From assembly GCA_030600745.1 (NCBI GenBank), contig JAUVLL010000117.1, positions 1 through 8,793 of the forward strand: 8,793 nt of DNA, in the 5' to 3' direction. The notes beneath the pieces were generated by a model that worked only from the letters and a program-made list of their open reading frames with translations, was not told where the DNA came from and did not search any database. Source of the stretch: Spirochaetaceae bacterium. GTDB lineage: Bacteria > Spirochaetota > Spirochaetia > B11-G9. Position numbers and translations under genes: made by a program. This document shows, one piece after another, positions 5,717 through 8,793 of the stretch (within the stretch, counting starts at the first letter, position 1; each line of letters begins with the position of its first letter).

Positions 5717-5962
5717 ATGCTAAAAATAATTAAAAAAAATAGAATAGAAAAAGATATTTGTTTTTGCATAAAGACACATATATCACCTTTGAATAATTTT
5801 GAATTTATAAAAAATTATAAATATTATGCCGATTATCATTATATGATAAATGGACAAAGATATATAGCCGTACGAGATACTTCCTCCAGCGGCGCAATAT
5901 CAAATGGCACTTTACATATAATGGAACCAAAAGAATTTTATAGATGTTTTAGGAAAAGATAG
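5717..5962 (+). CDS. Small basic unknown phage protein, 81 aa
   Basis: An 81-aa protein with a basic N-terminus (MLKIIKKNRIEKD), many Tyr and Lys residues in the middle (NYKYYADYHYMINGQRYIAV at 35-54) and a basic end (YRCFRKR). Alternating YHYMINGQRYIAV suggests a beta-hairpin. An AAGGA site inside the end of the preceding gene sits 8 nt before its ATG, so the pair is probably cotranslated. It ends only 3 bp from the stop of the convergent lysine-rich gene, with no room for a separate terminator. I do not recognise the family. Confidence 0.55.
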   Translation: MLKIIKKNRIEKDICFCIKTHISPLNNFEFIKNYKYYADYHYMINGQRYIAVRDTSSSGAISNGTLHIMEPKEFYRCFRKR

Positions 5963-5965
5963 AAA

Positions 5966-6181
5966 TTATTTTTTCTTCTTCCTGACTGCTTTTCGAGTAG
6001 TTACCTTCCGAGCAGCTATTTTTTTCATAGCTTTTATCTGCTCATCCTCTTTTACTGCCATAATTTTTGCTTCCTTAACAGCTCCAGAGTAACGAGTCTT
6101 ATTGCTCATTATTTCCTGGGCTCTCGCAAGAGTCCTTGCATCATCTTCTCTTTCCCATTTTTTATCCTGGGCTCTACTCAT
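5966..6181 (-). CDS. Small lysine-rich protein downstream of the portal
   Basis: A 71-aa, strongly basic protein. The N-terminal part is a charged helix (KKWEREDDARTLARAQEIM), and the tail is Lys/Arg/Ala-rich (IAARKVTTRKAVRKKKK), like a disordered nucleic-acid-binding tail. The start overlaps the portal stop by 8 bp, and AAGGAG lies 9 nt upstream inside the portal gene, so it is cotranslated with the portal. By position it could help packaging or be a minor head component, but no domain supports this. It is the last gene of the leftward block and ends 3 bp from the convergent 81-aa gene. Confidence 0.65.
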   Translation of the reverse strand: MSRAQDKKWEREDDARTLARAQEIMSNKTRYSGAVKEAKIMAVKEDEQIKAMKKIAARKVTTRKAVRKKKK

Positions 6182-7655
6182 TTATTTGTTCTCCTTTTTC
6201 TGGAACATTTTCCTTTCTCTCTTTTAAATTCGTCTCTATCTCTTCTCTTATAGTAGCTATATCACTTTCTGTTAAATCAGGATAGGTCTGCTTCGCTAAT
6301 TTGACTTGAGTCTTTGTTTTAAAATGATCAGACATTACGTTCTGCATAGATTTAATCATATTATCAATTTCAATTTGTAAAGTATCAACAGAAAATTCTT
6401 TAATCCTTGAGATTTTAAATTTATCTTCATCATAATCTATTCCTTCCCAAAGACAAAAAAACTTATTAATTTGTTTTTCTGCTTCAGTAAGAGTGTCTGC
6501 TTTTTTAGAAAGAACAGAATTTGTTTGCTGGAACTGGTATTTCAAATAAGTTCCTGATTTAGTCTGTGCCTTATCTCTATTTTGATGCAACCCGCCAAGA
6601 TCTGCAGCTCTATACATTTCTTCAGTTAACCTATCCATCCAGGCAAGTATAGCTTTAATTGTAGGCTCAACTGGGCTTTCAAGCCAGCTCGGTCGTCCGT
6701 CTTTTGCATCTGGGTCAAATTGAAGAACAGTATCTTCACTTACAATTAATGTTTCTTCAGCGGTAGGAGCATCTTCTAAAAATATATTTTCAGATTGTCT
6801 TGGGTATAAAAGCATCGGAAACCCTGCAAGTTTCATGGTTTCACTGCCCATGCTTAAAGTTCTAACGATTGCACCATTCACATAACTTGCATCTGTTATA
6901 TCTGATATTCCAAGATAAGGATATTCTGGGTCTCGAATATTTTGAAGAAAAACAAATGGTATCTCTCCTAATCGGTTTTTACCTGATCCTATTTTTTCAA
7001 CAACTTGTCTTTGTCTTGCTTTTCCTCTTTCTGGTCTATTCGGATAAGTTGTTTCTTTAAGTTCTGTTTTAATAACTCTATATTTTTTCCATTCGGTTTT
7101 TGTCCAAATTAGATAAATATTATCGCCTTCTTTTATTTTTAAATAAATTAATTCTGGGATGCCTGTTGCGTCATTGCGTTCATATGTCCAGTCTAAAATA
7201 TTATTAGGAGTATATAAAGACAGATATGGTCTTGCTTTAATATCATCTTTAGTATATTCACCTGAAGGATAGTCAATAAGTATTCCGACAGTTCCGTAAG
7301 CACCTGATAGTTTCTGCGCTTCATTAATAAAAGAATCAAAATTTGTCCCATATAAATCAACATTAGAATTAAATGCTTTCCATTTTTCGTTTTCCATAAT
7401 CTCAGAAGCAATTTCTCTAATAGCTGTCTTCTCTGTTACAAAATAATTATATATTGTAACTATATTTTTACAATATGGAAAATTAAAAGCTTCTGCTAAT
7501 CTGTTTGTATAATTATCAGCGGTTTCACTGGGATGTTTAAATAAGACACCATTAATAAACGGTCTGCCTGCCTTAAAAGCTAATCCAAAAAATAACCATT
7601 CTGAAATAAATTTATCATAAATAGTATTTGTTGTTTTTAATTCATGAATTTCCAT
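6174..7655 (-). CDS. Phage portal protein
   Basis: A 493-aa protein in the size range of portal proteins (about 450-550 aa), placed directly after the terminase large subunit. The dodecameric portal forms the DNA entry and exit ring at the special head vertex and docks the terminase. Supporting features are the N-terminal charged helices with ETADNYTNRLAEAF, the core strands PYLSLYTPNNILDWTYE (about 141-157), and GKNRLGEIPFVFLQN (about 226-240), a typical portal wing segment. A long helical C-terminal part follows (TDITDASYVNGAIVR-like and GLHQNRDKAQTKSG onward), ending in an acidic disordered tail (ERKENVPEKGEQINE). It resembles the DUF4055/SPP1-like portal group. The start at 7655 has AGGAGA at 7661-7666, with 12 bp between genes. 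Confidence 0.88.
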   Translation of the reverse strand: MEIHELKTTNTIYDKFISEWLFFGLAFKAGRPFINGVLFKHPSETADNYTNRLAEAFNFPYCKNIVTIYNYFVTEKTAIREIASEIMENEKWKAFNSNVDLYGTNFDSFINEAQKLSGAYGTVGILIDYPSGEYTKDDIKARPYLSLYTPNNILDWTYERNDATGIPELIYLKIKEGDNIYLIWTKTEWKKYRVIKTELKETTYPNRPERGKARQRQVVEKIGSGKNRLGEIPFVFLQNIRDPEYPYLGISDITDASYVNGAIVRTLSMGSETMKLAGFPMLLYPRQSENIFLEDAPTAEETLIVSEDTVLQFDPDAKDGRPSWLESPVEPTIKAILAWMDRLTEEMYRAADLGGLHQNRDKAQTKSGTYLKYQFQQTNSVLSKKADTLTEAEKQINKFFCLWEGIDYDEDKFKISRIKEFSVDTLQIEIDNMIKSMQNVMSDHFKTKTQVKLAKQTYPDLTESDIATIREEIETNLKERKENVPEKGEQINE

Positions 7656-7667
7656 TTTTATCTCCTG

Positions 7668-8793
7668 TTATTTAAAAAATATTTTACCTTTTCTATCCAT
7701 TCTTCTTGGTTTATAAACCCATTTAAGATATTGTGTCATAGAATCAACTCTATTATCCAGGGCTCCATAAGGAAACTGCGCAATTTCTGTTTCAAAATCA
7801 GTTAACCATGGTGCTCTTTCAGGAGTATAAACTCTGCCTGACGCAATATAATCAGAGACTTGGTCTGCCCTGATAAGTTTAGATGCATCAGGAAGCATAG
7901 CAATTATAGGGATATCTGTTTCCTGTCTTAATACTTGAATTAAAGATTGTCCACTAGCTGCATCTTCTATTAATATTGGCACGGGGCCCATGTTCCATTT
8001 TTTGTATTTTTTACGATAAGCAATGACCCATTTTTTTAATTGTGGAAATTCTAATCGTTCATTTGCGACTTCGAGTAAATATTGTCGTTGTTTACTATAG
8101 CCCCATACAGTAAGCGCTGAAGGGTCATTTATTTCATTTGCTTTGTATGCTGTATCTAAACTTAAAACAATTTTAGTAAACCATTTAAATTTTTCAGGCA
8201 ATGGTTTATTTGCAGTTACAAGGTCTTCAATATATTTTAAATAATGAAGATCATACCTGTTAAACCAATTTAATTTAAGAATCCCACCTTCTTTTGGCAA
8301 TGGTCTTTGCTGATATAAAGAATTCCAGTCATCGGTTGGAATTGATTTTTTAATAACTGACAATCTTTTTATTGACTGCTTTGCAGGCCAGAGAGGCTCA
8401 CCTATTTTGCGTTTCAAAGAATCTGCTTCTTCTGCTATAGCAGGCAAATTAATTACATGCCAGTTTTCATGTGCAAGATTATTAAGTAAGAACGCTGCAA
8501 TATCATCATATGCCCACCTGGTCATAATCAATAATATCCTGCCTTCTATTCCATTTTCATCAATCATCAATCGAGAATTTGCTGTAGATGTAAACCAGTC
8601 TTCTCTCTTTCGTCTATTCACTTTGGACAAAGCATCTGCTCTGTCTTTGATAAGGTCATCGAGGATTAAACAGTTATGGACGAGTATTCCTTCTGCAAAA
8701 TAATTATGAGTTTTTTCAATTTGGAGGTCATAAACTGTGTCCTTATCTTTGTATAACCTTGGAGCCATTGAAATAATATCGGTTTCAAATGAT
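7668..8793 (-). CDS. terL: Terminase large subunit, C-terminal part with intein end (5' partial)
   Basis: The frame is open to the right edge of the window, so the gene start and N-terminal ATPase portion lie outside. The first 40 or so residues (8673-8793) belong to an intein. After the splice junction the terminase resumes with Cys-LILDDLIKD, its Walker B (Asp-Asp at 8655-8660). The ATPase coupling motif LLIMTRWAYDDIAAFLL and the linker with WNSLYQQRPLPKEGGILK follow. The RNase H-like nuclease then shows IVLSLDTAYKA (first catalytic Asp), ILIEDAASGQSLIQ (acidic pair), and ALDNRVDSM (final Asp), all present. The protein packages concatemeric DNA by ATP-driven translocation and cuts it. The internal Met at 8768 lies within the intein and is not a translation start. 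The gene is followed after 12 bp by the portal. Confidence 0.9.
   Translation of the reverse strand, partial: SFETDIISMAPRLYKDKDTVYDLQIEKTHNYFAEGILVHNCLILDDLIKDRADALSKVNRRKREDWFTSTANSRLMIDENGIEGRILLIMTRWAYDDIAAFLLNNLAHENWHVINLPAIAEEADSLKRKIGEPLWPAKQSIKRLSVIKKSIPTDDWNSLYQQRPLPKEGGILKLNWFNRYDLHYLKYIEDLVTANKPLPEKFKWFTKIVLSLDTAYKANEINDPSALTVWGYSKQRQYLLEVANERLEFPQLKKWVIAYRKKYKKWNMGPVPILIEDAASGQSLIQVLRQETDIPIIAMLPDASKLIRADQVSDYIASGRVYTPERAPWLTDFETEIAQFPYGALDNRVDSMTQYLKWVYKPRRMDRKGKIFFK
8673..8793 (-). other. Intein C-terminal splicing region inside the terminase (partial)
   Basis: In frame before the terminase Walker B lies VYDLQIEKTHNYFAEGILVH followed by Asn, then Cys. This is the standard C-terminal intein pattern: block F (VYDLxIExxHNYF with the conserved His) and block G (ILVHN|C). 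Cleavage falls between Asn (8673-8675) and Cys+1 (8670-8672); both catalytic residues and the penultimate His are present, so splicing should be active. The rest of the intein, including its N-terminal Cys block and any homing endonuclease, is outside the window. Cys+1 becomes the first residue of the Walker B strand after splicing. Confidence 0.92.

Noticed and set aside
6869..8703. Rightward ORFs (6869-7060, 8407-8703) and leftward 7193-7411 inside portal and terminase
   Set aside because: These are out-of-frame shadows of the portal and terminase genes, whose motifs are clear.
8766..8768. ATG at 8768 as the terminase start
   Set aside because: The frame continues open to the window edge, the Met is inside intein sequence, and the terminase Walker A region is missing from the frame.

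Overview
This window looks like part of an AT-rich, tailed double-stranded DNA bacteriophage (Caudoviricetes) or prophage. The main evidence is a terminase large subunit followed directly by a portal protein. Short gene spacing, overlapping start and stop codons and small orphan genes fit this. Several starts have clear AAGGAG-type ribosome-binding sites, so the host is probably a bacterium with ordinary Shine-Dalgarno initiation and the standard genetic code. The host cannot be named from this stretch.

Layout from left to right. Positions 1-185 hold the 3' end of an unrecognised rightward gene. A compact, structured 117-bp interval follows, which looks like an elaborate bidirectional terminator. 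Leftward from about 1262 runs a two-gene unit: a small ribbon-helix-helix DNA-binding protein (1054-1227) and a RecB/Cas4-like PD-(D/E)XK nuclease (303-1070). Its promoter is consensus-like, carries an inverted repeat in the spacer and would give a leaderless transcript. Rightward from 1401 runs a five-gene unit: a MoxR-type AAA+ ATPase, a small Cys/His protein with a C-terminal membrane segment, an HD-domain phosphohydrolase, a 289-aa helical protein, and a protein with a metallopeptidase-like N-terminus and a VWA domain. It ends in a hairpin followed by a strong intrinsic terminator (5409-5478). Two small unknown genes (5506-5962) follow.

The right third is leftward: terminase large subunit (entering from the right edge), portal, and a 71-aa lysine-rich protein. 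The terminase is interrupted by an intein. The visible part starts inside the intein's C-terminal splicing region, and the splice junction falls at the first residue of the terminase Walker B strand.

The leftward late block handles DNA packaging. The rightward block pairs a MoxR ATPase with a VWA partner, a pairing known from cellular systems (RavA-ViaA, NorQ-NorD, CoxD-CoxE) where the pair remodels or activates a client. Here the likely client or adaptor is one of the genes encoded between or beside them. This MoxR/289-aa/VWA cassette, with its HD enzyme and membrane protein, is the best candidate in the window for an undescribed system; its function is not visible from sequence.
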